This document shows, in pieces, positions 35,691 to 43,522 of a DNA stretch of 64,000 nt. The stretch lies in assembly GCF_041912895.1 (NCBI RefSeq), contig NZ_JAYSGI010000004.1, positions 160,193 through 224,192 of the forward strand, read 5' to 3'. The stretch is from Pelagerythrobacter sp041912895. GTDB taxonomy: Bacteria; Pseudomonadota; Alphaproteobacteria; Sphingomonadales; Sphingomonadaceae. Each line of letters starts with the position of its first letter. The first letter of the stretch is position 1. The notes under the pieces are model-generated. The model did not search any database. It saw nothing but the letters and a program-made list of their open reading frames with translations, and had not been told where the DNA came from. A program made the position numbers and the translations under genes.

Positions 35691-36035
35691 ATGAAGGCCA
35701 CGATCTGGCACAATCCCAGTTGCAGCAAGTCGCGCGCGGCGCTCGAAACCTTGCGCGCTCGCGACGATATCGAGCTGGAGATCGTCCAGTATCTCAAGCA
35801 CCCGCCGAGCCGCGAGAAGCTCGCGCAACTCTATCGCGATGCCGGAATGCCGCCCCGCGAAGGGCTGCGCACCCAAGGCACCGATGCGCAGGAACGTGGG
35901 CTCACCGAGGCCGGGGACGAGACCGTGATCGAGGCCATGGCCGCCGATCCCAAGCTGATCGAGCGCCCGCTGGTCGAAACCGACAAGGGCGTGCGCCTGT
36001 GCCGCCCCCCGGAACGGATCGAGGAAATCCTCTAG
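35691..36035 (+). CDS. arsC: arsenate reductase, ArsC (glutaredoxin-type)
   Basis: A 114-residue protein of the ArsC/Spx fold. Catalytic C11 lies in HNPSCSKSR, and later arginines in LIERPLV and LCRPPE fit the oxyanion-binding set. It would reduce arsenate to arsenite using glutathione and glutaredoxin. Two ATGs are close; 35691 is chosen because GAGGAG touches the first but has good spacing to this one. It follows the iron-sulfur gene with a 2-base gap. No arsR or arsB is nearby, so a role outside a classic ars operon is possible. Confidence 0.9.
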   Translation: MKATIWHNPSCSKSRAALETLRARDDIELEIVQYLKHPPSREKLAQLYRDAGMPPREGLRTQGTDAQERGLTEAGDETVIEAMAADPKLIERPLVETDKGVRLCRPPERIEEIL

Positions 36036-37408
36036 TCGCGCGCTTCGAGCGTCTCGTCCGCCTGGAGCGAGCGCCAGCCGACGACGAACACCGCGGCGCC
36101 CAGCACGCAGATCGCGGCAAAGCCGATCCACTGGTGATGGCCGTAGAGCCACACGCCCGCCGCCGGCGCGACGATATAGGCGGCGCCGTTGACCGAGGCG
36201 ACGATGCCGCCGATCTGCCCCTGCTCGGCGCGGGTTACCGCGAGCGAGGCGCCGGCGGTGAAGCCGGGGCGATAGAGCCCGAAGCCCATCGAGGCGACCG
36301 CGAAGCCCAGCGCGATCGTGTGCAGGTTCTGCGCGACCGAGAACACCAGCACGCCCACCATCGCCAGCGCCATGCCCCACAGCGTGGAAGCGCGCGGGCC
36401 GAGCTTGAGCATCGGGATCAGGCCCCACTGCGCCAGCAGCGTGGCGATCGCGCCGCACATCAGGATCAGCCCGATCGGCCCGGTGCCGCCCGCCGGATCG
36501 TCGCGCAGGCCCAGCCGGTCGAGGATGAAGAAGCCGATGATGCCCAGCGTCGCGGCCTGCGCGTGTCCGCCCAGCAGCCCGGCGACCAGCCACGGCCGCA
36601 GCCGCCGGTCGCGCCACGAGAGGTCGGGGATATCCTCGGGGCCGGTCGCCGCCGCAACGCCATGGGCCCGTTCCTCGCCGTCCTCCTCGCGCGCGACGCT
36701 CGGGTTCGAGTTCGCGCTGAAGGGCGCCGCGATCACCTGCCCGCGCGCGGCATAGCTCGGCGTATCGTCGGGCAGCCGCAGCCGCAGCGCGACGAGCACG
36801 GCCACCCCGACCAGCGCGAAGGCGAAGAACGGGCCCACCAGCCCGGTCGCCGGAAAAATCAGCAGCGGAGCCAGCGCCGGGCCGATCACCGTGCCGAGCC
36901 CGAAGCTGGAGGCGATCAGCGCCATCGCCTGCGTCCGCTCGGCGCGCGGCGTGCGGCTGGCGACGTAGGCCTGAACCGCGGGCGGGGCCGCCGAACCGAA
37001 TCCGCCGTAGAGGCTGCGCGCGGCGGCGAAGAAGATCAGCGTCGTCGCCGCCGACATCGCGCCCCACAGCCCGAACATCAGCACCAGTCCGCACAGCGCG
37101 AACGAGGCGATGAAGCCGAGCAATCCGATCGCCATCATCGCCTTGCGCCCGCGCCGGTCCGACCGGCGGGCCCAGATCGGAGCGAAGATCACCCACAACA
37201 GCGCCGACCAGGTATAGGCGATCGAGATCCACACGTCGGCCACGCCCAGCGCCGTGCCGACCGAGGGCATGACCGATTGCATCGCGGTGTTGCCCGCCGC
37301 GGTGACTAGCATGACGAGGAACAGCAGCACCATGCGCCCGCGCGAAATCGGCTGTGCGGGGGGCTCGATCGTCGAGTGGGTCGGGAGGGCGGGATCGCTG
37401 TCGGCCAT
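36032..37408 (-). CDS. MFS transporter, TetA/DHA1-like
   Basis: A 458-residue major facilitator with about 12 helices. The motif-A loop ARRSDRRGRKAM (about residues 80-91) and GPALAPLL fit drug/proton antiporters. A long polar central loop (about residues 225-265) separates the two halves. ATG 37408 fits the family N terminus. Its 3' end overlaps the convergent arsC by 4 bases. The substrate is unknown; it could export arsenicals or drugs, but no evidence favours either. Confidence 0.87.
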   Translation of the reverse strand: MADSDPALPTHSTIEPPAQPISRGRMVLLFLVMLVTAAGNTAMQSVMPSVGTALGVADVWISIAYTWSALLWVIFAPIWARRSDRRGRKAMMAIGLLGFIASFALCGLVLMFGLWGAMSAATTLIFFAAARSLYGGFGSAAPPAVQAYVASRTPRAERTQAMALIASSFGLGTVIGPALAPLLIFPATGLVGPFFAFALVGVAVLVALRLRLPDDTPSYAARGQVIAAPFSANSNPSVAREEDGEERAHGVAAATGPEDIPDLSWRDRRLRPWLVAGLLGGHAQAATLGIIGFFILDRLGLRDDPAGGTGPIGLILMCGAIATLLAQWGLIPMLKLGPRASTLWGMALAMVGVLVFSVAQNLHTIALGFAVASMGFGLYRPGFTAGASLAVTRAEQGQIGGIVASVNGAAYIVAPAAGVWLYGHHQWIGFAAICVLGAAVFVVGWRSLQADETLEARD

Positions 37409-37485
37409 CGCGCCTGTCGCTAGGCCTGCCGCGGGACGCTTGCAATACGCCCGCGGATTTGCGAATTCCGCGCCGTTGCCGCACC

Positions 37486-38157
37486 ATGGCGCATATCCGC
37501 AATCGAGCGAGGCACGATTTCTTGTCGCAAATGAACGAACTGGCGGCCCGGCCGCGCGCCCGGCTCCGCGATCGCATCGGCAGGGCGTTCGGGCAATGGG
37601 GGGTCTTTTTCCGCGGCTTCGTCGAGCACCCGAAGATGGTCGGTTCGATCATCCCGTCGTCGCGCTTCACGATCCGCAAGATGCTCGAACCGGTCAACTG
37701 GAACGAGTGCCGCCTGTTCGTCGAATACGGCCCCGGCGTCGGCACGTTCTGCCGCCCGGTCCTCGAACGGCTGCCGCGCGACGGCAAGCTGCTCGTGATC
37801 GACACCAACCCGCTGTACATCGACTATCTCAAGCGCACGATCACCGACGGGCGCTTCGTCGCGGTCCACGGGTCGGCGGCGGACGTGCAGGAAATCGTCC
37901 GTGCGATCGGTTACGAAGAGGCGGACTACGTACTTTCCGGCCTGCCGTTCTCGACGCTGCCCGACGGCGTCGGCCCGGCTATCGCCGAGGCGACGCACGA
38001 GGTGCTGCGGCCGGGCGGGGCGTTCCTCGTCTATCAGTTCAGCAGCGCGGCGCGCGACTTCATGGCGAAGCACTTCGCTCGTATCGAACAGGGGTTCGAG
38101 CTGTGGAACGTGCTGCCGTGCCAGCTCTTCTGGGGCTGGAAGGACGAAGCCGCCTGA
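37486..38157 (+). CDS. SAM-dependent methyltransferase, phospholipid N-methyltransferase-like
   Basis: A 223-residue class I methyltransferase. The SAM-binding loop is VEYGPGVGTFC, preceded by HPKMVGSIIPSSR, a segment found in the bacterial phosphatidylethanolamine N-methyltransferase (PmtA) group. YVLSGLPFSTLP is the conserved region after strand 4. It may methylate membrane phospholipids or another membrane-associated acceptor. The start is uncertain: ATG 37486 has no clear ribosome site, and ATG 37531 is an alternative. Confidence 0.8.
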   Translation: MAHIRNRARHDFLSQMNELAARPRARLRDRIGRAFGQWGVFFRGFVEHPKMVGSIIPSSRFTIRKMLEPVNWNECRLFVEYGPGVGTFCRPVLERLPRDGKLLVIDTNPLYIDYLKRTITDGRFVAVHGSAADVQEIVRAIGYEEADYVLSGLPFSTLPDGVGPAIAEATHEVLRPGGAFLVYQFSSAARDFMAKHFARIEQGFELWNVLPCQLFWGWKDEAA

Positions 38158-38161
38158 TCGC

Positions 38162-38191
38162 GGCGGCGGGGCACGCATCGCCCCCGCCGCC
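38162..38191. terminator. bidirectional GC hairpin between convergent genes
   Basis: GGCGGCGGGG (38162-38171) pairs with CCCCGCCGCC (38182-38191) around a 10-base loop, directly between the methyltransferase stop (38157) and the membrane-protein stop (38204). The position suits a terminator for both convergent genes. No T-tract follows. Confidence 0.5.
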
Positions 38192-38203
38192 AGTTCCATA
38201 GTT

Positions 38204-39019
38204 CTACTCGAACGTTTCGCTAACGGCCGCCGCCGAAGGGCCGGCGAGCTGCTTGTACACCGAGGCGAGCACGCAGACGAGCAGCACGCTCCAGATCGCG
38301 CCGAGCAACCCGTTGAGTGCGCCGCCGACCAGCAGCCCGGCGGTGTTCTGGCCCAGCATCGCGACGAACAGGCCCGAGATCATGCCGATCACCGCGCCGA
38401 CCACGATCACGCCGATCAGCAGCAGCAGGTAGAAGCCGAACAGCCGCAAGCTGTTGCCTTTGGTCAGCCGCCACGAATTGCGCAGCGCGGTCAGCGGATT
38501 GAGGTTCGCTCCGAGCACCATCTCGGGCGAGACCAGCGAGACCTTGACCATCACGTAGACGAACACCACGAATGCGAGGAGGCCGAGCAGCACGCCGCCA
38601 GTCACGCCCCCGGCGGCGACCGCCAGCCCGATCGGCACGCCGAGCACTATCGACAGCACGACCACCAGGATCAGCTGCGCCGCGATATAGGGCAGGAGCG
38701 TGACCAGCCCCGTGCGCATCGCCTCGCCCACGGTGGGCCGGCGATCGTGGAGCAGCGCGAGCAGCGACAGCGTGCCAACCGACTGGACGATCGTGAGCAG
38801 ACCGAACCACACGCCGTATTCGGAGTAAAACGCCTGCATCGCCGCCGTCGGATCTTCCGGATTGACCTCGGCCGGCCCGGTCATCATCTCGGGCACGAAC
38901 AGCGCGAGCGCCAGGTTCGGCAGGAAGATGAAGATGCCCGCGATCACCGCGAGCAGCTCCTTGTTGCCGGAAATCAGCGCGGTCGCCTCGTTCCAGGCGC
39001 GTCCCATATCGAATTTCAT
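38204..39019 (-). CDS. polytopic membrane protein, glycerophosphoryl diester phosphodiesterase-membrane-domain-like
   Basis: A 271-residue protein with about six hydrophobic segments and no catalytic motif. The pattern (MGRAWNEATALISGNKELL at the start, a later RNSWRLTKGNSLRLFGFYLLL segment) resembles membrane proteins annotated as YciC/GDPD-membrane-domain or DUF975-like. GAGGGG precedes ATG 39019. It is divergent from lipB with about 70 bases between starts. The function is unknown. Confidence 0.78.
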   Translation of the reverse strand: MKFDMGRAWNEATALISGNKELLAVIAGIFIFLPNLALALFVPEMMTGPAEVNPEDPTAAMQAFYSEYGVWFGLLTIVQSVGTLSLLALLHDRRPTVGEAMRTGLVTLLPYIAAQLILVVVLSIVLGVPIGLAVAAGGVTGGVLLGLLAFVVFVYVMVKVSLVSPEMVLGANLNPLTALRNSWRLTKGNSLRLFGFYLLLLIGVIVVGAVIGMISGLFVAMLGQNTAGLLVGGALNGLLGAIWSVLLVCVLASVYKQLAGPSAAAVSETFE

Positions 39020-39087
39020 CGTCGACCCCTCATTCGGCGAAATCTTTGCCCTTGATAAGCCGGGCGGGGCGCGCCACGCAATCGGCA

Positions 39088-39759
39088 ATGTCCGGCAATG
39101 CCCAGCCTGAGATCGAATGGCGCCGCGAAACCGCGCCGGTGCCCTATCGCGCCGCGCTGGCGGAGATGGAGGCGCGCAACCGGGCGATCGGCGCGGGCGA
39201 GGCGGGCGAACTGATCTGGTTGCTCGAACACCCCCCGGTCTACACCGCGGGAACCAGCGCGGACGGGGCCGAACTGCTCGATCCGCGCTTCGAGGTGGTC
39301 GAGGCCGGGCGCGGCGGGCGCTATACCTATCACGGCCCCGGGCAGCGGATCGGCTACGTCCTGCTCGACTTGAACCGGCGCGGGAAGGACGTGCGCTGCT
39401 TCGTCCATGCAATCGAAGGCTGGGTGATCGATACGCTGGCCGATTTCGGGGTCGAGAGCTGGCGCGCCGAAGGGCGCATCGGCATCTGGACCCGCGACAT
39501 CGACGGCAGCGAGGCCAAGATCGGCGCGATCGGGGTGCGCGTGCGCAAATGGGTCACGATGCATGGATTTTCGGTCAACCTATCGCCCGACCTCGCGCAT
39601 TTCGCCGGGATCGTGCCGTGCGGCATCGCCGAATACGGGGTCACCAGCTTGGCGCGGCTGGGGATTGCGGTTGCGCCGGAGGAATGGGATTGGGCGTTGG
39701 CGGCGCGCGCCGACGGGTTCCTGTCCGGGCTCGCGCGCGCCTGTGGAGTGACGGCATGA
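39088..39759 (+). CDS. lipB: octanoyltransferase LipB
   Basis: A 223-residue enzyme that moves octanoate from acyl carrier protein to lipoyl domains, the first step of lipoate synthesis. Motifs are RGGRYTYHGPGQ (residues 75-86), SEAKIGAIG with catalytic K144, and IVPCGI with catalytic C178. ATG 39088 gives the usual length; the longer frame begins at TTG 39046 inside the divergent promoter. Its stop overlaps the next start in ATGA. Confidence 0.95.
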   Translation: MSGNAQPEIEWRRETAPVPYRAALAEMEARNRAIGAGEAGELIWLLEHPPVYTAGTSADGAELLDPRFEVVEAGRGGRYTYHGPGQRIGYVLLDLNRRGKDVRCFVHAIEGWVIDTLADFGVESWRAEGRIGIWTRDIDGSEAKIGAIGVRVRKWVTMHGFSVNLSPDLAHFAGIVPCGIAEYGVTSLARLGIAVAPEEWDWALAARADGFLSGLARACGVTA

Positions 39760-40097
39760 CGATGCGAAAGACGATTGCAGCCGCGATGCTGGTGGTGGCG
39801 CTCGCCGCCTGCGATTCGGGCGCGGACGACGCCGCCGAGGGCACCGCGGCCGAAGGCGAGGTGCTGGGCGGGACGATCAGCGATGCGATGCTGCCGCTCG
39901 ACACCGTGCAGTCGCAATCGCCCCCGCTGCGCGACGATCCAGCCGAACTCGGCACGGATGGCGAAGCGCAGGACCAGGGCGACGCTCCTGCGGAGCCGGC
40001 GGACGACGCCGCCTCCGACGCGCCCGCCTCCGAACCCGAAACACCGGCCCCCGAGCCCGAACCGGCCGCGCCGGACGGGGACGGCGAAGGCGAATAG
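39756..40097 (+). CDS. small acidic lipoprotein of unknown function
   Basis: A 113-residue protein with signal and lipobox VALAAC (C19). The rest is rich in D, E, A and P, with a C-terminal run of EPETPAPEPEP type and no recognisable domain, so it is probably an extended and highly acidic surface or periplasmic chain. ATG 39756 overlaps the lipB stop in ATGA, so it is translated with lipB. The function is not known. Confidence 0.72.
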   Translation: MTMRKTIAAAMLVVALAACDSGADDAAEGTAAEGEVLGGTISDAMLPLDTVQSQSPPLRDDPAELGTDGEAQDQGDAPAEPADDAASDAPASEPETPAPEPEPAAPDGDGEGE

Positions 40098-40099
40098 GC

Positions 40100-41203
40100 T
40101 CAGGCCGAAACGGTCTCGTCCAGCGCCGGATAGTCGATGTATCCGTCGGGCCCCGGCGTATACCAGCTCTGCGGCACGTTCACGTTGGGCGCGAGACCGG
40201 CGCCTTGCCGGATGCGATCGGGCAGGTCGGGGTTGGAGATGAACGGGCGGCCGAAGCTGACCGCCTCGCAGCGGCCTTCGGCGATATCCGCTTCGGCCTG
40301 TTCTGCGCCGTAGTCCGAATTGAGCACCAGCGCCCCGGCATAGATTTCGCGGATGACCGCGTCCTGCTTGGGCACTTCGGTGCTGCCGAACGTGCCCTCG
40401 GGGCCAGGCTGGCGCAGCTCGAGGAAAGCGATCCCCAAATCCTCTGCGACCTGTGCCGCCGCGCCGAACGTCGCCGCCGGGTCGCTGTCGTCGCACCCCT
40501 GCGTTTCGCCGTTGGGGCTGAGCCGCAGGCCGACGCGGTCGGCGCCCCAGACATCGATCAGCGCAGTCAGCACTTCGCGCAGGAAGCGTGCACGGTTCTC
40601 CGGGCTGCCGCCGTATTCGTCGGTGCGCAGGTTGGTCGAATCGCGCAGGAACTGGTCGACCAGATAACCATTCGCGCCGTGCAGTTGCACGCCGTCGAAC
40701 CCGGCATCCTTCGCGTTCTGCGCGGCCTTGCGGTAATCCGCGACCACACGCGCGATATCCTCGACCGACAGCTCGCGCGCCTGCTCGTAATCCTTGCGCC
40801 CGCTGAACGTGTGCGCGTGCCCGGGCGCGGTGGTCGCGCTGGCGGAGACGGGCGGTTCGCCGCCGAGGAAATCGGGATGGACCAGCCGGCCCATGTGCCA
40901 CAGCTGGAGCACGATCAGCCCGCCTTCCTCGTGGACGGCCTGCGTCACCGCCTTCCAGCCCTCGACCTGTTCCTGGCTCCACACGCCGGGCGCCGAAGGC
41001 CAGCCGAGGCCTTCAACGCTGATCCCGGTCGCCTCGCTGATAATCAGCCCAGCGCTGGCACGCTGGCGATAATAGGTCGCCATCATGTCGTTCGGGACCA
41101 CGCTGGGCGGGGTGGCGCGCCCACGGGTGAGCGGGGCCATGAATACGCGGTTGCGCGCCTCCAGCGCGCCCATCGTCAACGGCTGAAACAGGGCATCGTG
41201 CAT
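40100..41203 (-). CDS. alkene reductase, old yellow enzyme family
   Basis: A 367-residue FMN-dependent barrel enzyme that reduces activated C=C bonds with NADPH (NemA/OYE type). Signatures are MAPLTRGRA at the N terminus, LQLWHMGR, the HGANGYLVDQFLRD segment with the substrate-binding His/Asn pair, then TDEYGGSPENRARF. AGGA precedes ATG 41203. Its 3' end lies 2 bases from the convergent lipoprotein gene. The substrate cannot be read from sequence; these enzymes often act on enones or nitro compounds. Confidence 0.94.
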   Translation of the reverse strand: MHDALFQPLTMGALEARNRVFMAPLTRGRATPPSVVPNDMMATYYRQRASAGLIISEATGISVEGLGWPSAPGVWSQEQVEGWKAVTQAVHEEGGLIVLQLWHMGRLVHPDFLGGEPPVSASATTAPGHAHTFSGRKDYEQARELSVEDIARVVADYRKAAQNAKDAGFDGVQLHGANGYLVDQFLRDSTNLRTDEYGGSPENRARFLREVLTALIDVWGADRVGLRLSPNGETQGCDDSDPAATFGAAAQVAEDLGIAFLELRQPGPEGTFGSTEVPKQDAVIREIYAGALVLNSDYGAEQAEADIAEGRCEAVSFGRPFISNPDLPDRIRQGAGLAPNVNVPQSWYTPGPDGYIDYPALDETVSA

Positions 41204-41256
41204 ATGGGGCAATCCTTTTTGCTGTCGCTTTTCGCGATCGGAGCTAGGGGCCGGGT

Positions 41257-42174
41257 ATGGCGCGCGCAACACAACCGGTTGCAGAGAAAAACTATCAGGC
41301 GAGCGCCTGGCACTTCGCCGCGCTGCTGGCCGGCAATGCCACGCTCGCGCTGGGGCCGTGGTTCGTGCGGATGGCGGATACCGGGCCGGTCGCGGCCGGG
41401 TTCTGGCGCATGGCGCTGGCGCTGCCGGTGATCGCGCTGCTTGCCTGGCGCGCGCGGACGCCCGAGCCGCTCGACCGGCGGCTGGCGCTGCTGGTTGCCG
41501 CCGCCGGGCTGTTCTTCGCGCTCGATCTGGCGAGCTGGCACGTGGGGATCGAGCGCACCCGGCTGGGCAACGCCACGCTGTTCGGCAACGCGGGCAGCGT
41601 GATCCTGATGATCTGGGGTCTCATCGCGCTGCGGCGGATGCCGGGCGGGCGCGAGTGGCTGGCGATGGGCGCGGCGCTGAGCGGCGCGGCAATCCTGATG
41701 GGGCGCAGCATGGACATCTCGACGGTCACGCTGGTGGGCGACCTGTTCTGCCTGCTCGCGGGCGTGTTCTACGCGTTCTACCTGATCCCGGCGCAGAAGG
41801 CGCGCGCGAGCCTGGGCCAGTGGACCGTGCTGCTGCTGGTCGGGCTGGCCGCCGCGCCCGTGCTGCTCGTCATCGCGCTCGCGCTGGGCGAGCCGGTCTG
41901 GCCGGGCGACGCCGGCTGGTGGCCGGTCGCGGGCCTCGCGCTGTCGAGCCAGGTCATCGGACAGGGGCTGCTGGTATTCTCGCTCCGCCATTTTCCGCCG
42001 CTGGTGATCGGGGTCGCGCTGCTGACCCAGCCCGCGATCGCCGCGGCGGTCGGCTGGCTGGCGTTCGGCGAGGTGCTGGGCCTGCCCGACATGGCGGGCA
42101 TGGCGCTGGTCGCCTGCGCGCTGCTGCTCGCCAAGCTCGCCGAGCCGCGCGCGACCCGCGCAGTCGCGAGCTAG
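41257..42174 (+). CDS. EamA/DMT-family transporter
   Basis: A 305-residue membrane protein with about ten helices arranged as two EamA repeats (first with LDLASWHVGIERTRLGNATLF, second with SSQVIGQGLLVFSLRHFPP). It probably exports or imports small metabolites. ATG 41257 follows TAGGGG. It is divergent from the old yellow enzyme, and its stop overlaps the convergent DUF2254 gene by 4 bases. The substrate is unknown. Confidence 0.89.
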   Translation: MARATQPVAEKNYQASAWHFAALLAGNATLALGPWFVRMADTGPVAAGFWRMALALPVIALLAWRARTPEPLDRRLALLVAAAGLFFALDLASWHVGIERTRLGNATLFGNAGSVILMIWGLIALRRMPGGREWLAMGAALSGAAILMGRSMDISTVTLVGDLFCLLAGVFYAFYLIPAQKARASLGQWTVLLLVGLAAAPVLLVIALALGEPVWPGDAGWWPVAGLALSSQVIGQGLLVFSLRHFPPLVIGVALLTQPAIAAAVGWLAFGEVLGLPDMAGMALVACALLLAKLAEPRATRAVAS

Positions 42175-43487
42175 CGCCAGAACGCCTGCTGAAAGATCGC
42201 GTAGCGCTGTTCGACTTCGGCCAGGTCGGGCCCGCCCAGCGCAATCCGCGCCTGTTCCATCAGCCGCGTGCCTTCCGCATGAAGCATCCCCGTCCGGGCC
42301 GGATCGCCGACCGGAGCGGCGGCAGTGCGCAGTGTGTCGAGCATCACCAGCGCGGCATGGGGGCTGGTCGCGACCGCGCTGCGCATGCCGCCGAACCCGC
42401 GCTGGAGGAAATGGGCGAAAGTATCGGGCAGCGGATACACGCGTTCGCTTTCAAGATGATCCTCGCACCGCCGCCGCAGATCGCGCCGGCCGAGTTCGGC
42501 GGTCGCCGCGCCGAGCCAGTGGAGCGCGGTGATCGCCGTGAACGGATCGTTGATTCCCGGCGAAAGCGCGCGCAGCCCGATCTCGACCAGTTCGTCGATC
42601 AGGAACTGCGGATCCTGCGTCGGCGTGCGGCTGGGCCCGAGGGTGAACGCGGCGCGCGTGCGCTTTTCCAGGTCCTCGTCGCCGATGCCTTCGCATACCC
42701 GCACCAGCGCCATGCCGGGATGAACGAAATCGCCGGTGCGCACTTCCAGCGCGAGGGTGCTGTCGGCATCTTTCGCGACGTCCTCCAGCTCCGCGAAGTC
42801 AATCAGCTGGACGTAGCCGGTGCTCTCGGTCGGCAGCGGCGTGCCGTCGGGCCCCGGCTCGAGCTCCCCGCCATCGCCGTCCTCGGGATAGTTGTCGCGG
42901 ATATCGCGCAGCAGGCGGTTGCCGATCCCCTTCAGCACCGAATTGATGCGGATGCTGGCGGGCACGTGGTTCAAAAAATAGACCAGCACCGCCACCGACA
43001 GCGCCATCAACAGATAGGCGACCAGCAGCGAGAGCTGCGGCACGAAGCCGGGCAGCGCATCCGCCGCATTGCCCGCCGCGGTCGTCGCCTCGTCCTCCTT
43101 GCGCACGGTGCGCAGCACGGTGATCGCATAGACGAACGTGCCGATGAAAGTCGCCAGGCTCAGCTGGTTGCCCTTGTCCTCCATAAAATTGGTCAGCAGG
43201 CGCGGGCCGTAAGTGCCGCTGGCATATGCGACCGCGGCGATCGTGATCGAGAACACGGTGGAGGCGACCCCGATCATCGATCCGGCGATCACCGTCAGCA
43301 TGTTGGACGCGCCTTCGGGCCGCGCGGCGACGATCCACTCCGAATCGTTGAGCAGATCCGCCGCCCCCGCCCGGTCCGCGAAGATCAACGCGAAGGCCAG
43401 CACCGCCCCGACGATCGAGAACAGCGCGGGATAGAACCAGTAGTTCGCGTTGATCCGCGACCACAACCAGCGAATGTCCGCCATCAT
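42171..43487 (-). CDS. DUF2254 membrane protein
   Basis: A 438-residue predicted membrane protein of the DUF2254 family. Hydrophobic segments appear near residues 18-38, 62-90, 106-125 and 143-170, followed by a long soluble C-terminal region with SPGINDPFTAITAL. The family is widespread but has no established function. Two ATGs (43487, 43484) are equivalent. It is convergent with the EamA transporter and lies next to the oligopeptidase gene. Confidence 0.85.
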   Translation of the reverse strand: MMADIRWLWSRINANYWFYPALFSIVGAVLAFALIFADRAGAADLLNDSEWIVAARPEGASNMLTVIAGSMIGVASTVFSITIAAVAYASGTYGPRLLTNFMEDKGNQLSLATFIGTFVYAITVLRTVRKEDEATTAAGNAADALPGFVPQLSLLVAYLLMALSVAVLVYFLNHVPASIRINSVLKGIGNRLLRDIRDNYPEDGDGGELEPGPDGTPLPTESTGYVQLIDFAELEDVAKDADSTLALEVRTGDFVHPGMALVRVCEGIGDEDLEKRTRAAFTLGPSRTPTQDPQFLIDELVEIGLRALSPGINDPFTAITALHWLGAATAELGRRDLRRRCEDHLESERVYPLPDTFAHFLQRGFGGMRSAVATSPHAALVMLDTLRTAAAPVGDPARTGMLHAEGTRLMEQARIALGGPDLAEVEQRYAIFQQAFWR

Positions 43488-43522
43488 GCGCGCTCAACGC
43501 ACCGACAGGCGATCGGTTGCCC

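Noticed and set aside
41271..41284. A fourth AACCGGTT palindrome resembling the LacI operator
   Set aside because: It lies inside the coding region of the EamA transporter, at the N terminus, and the gene has no link to the glycan locus. The flanking bases match the three promoter sites less well, so chance is the simpler reading.
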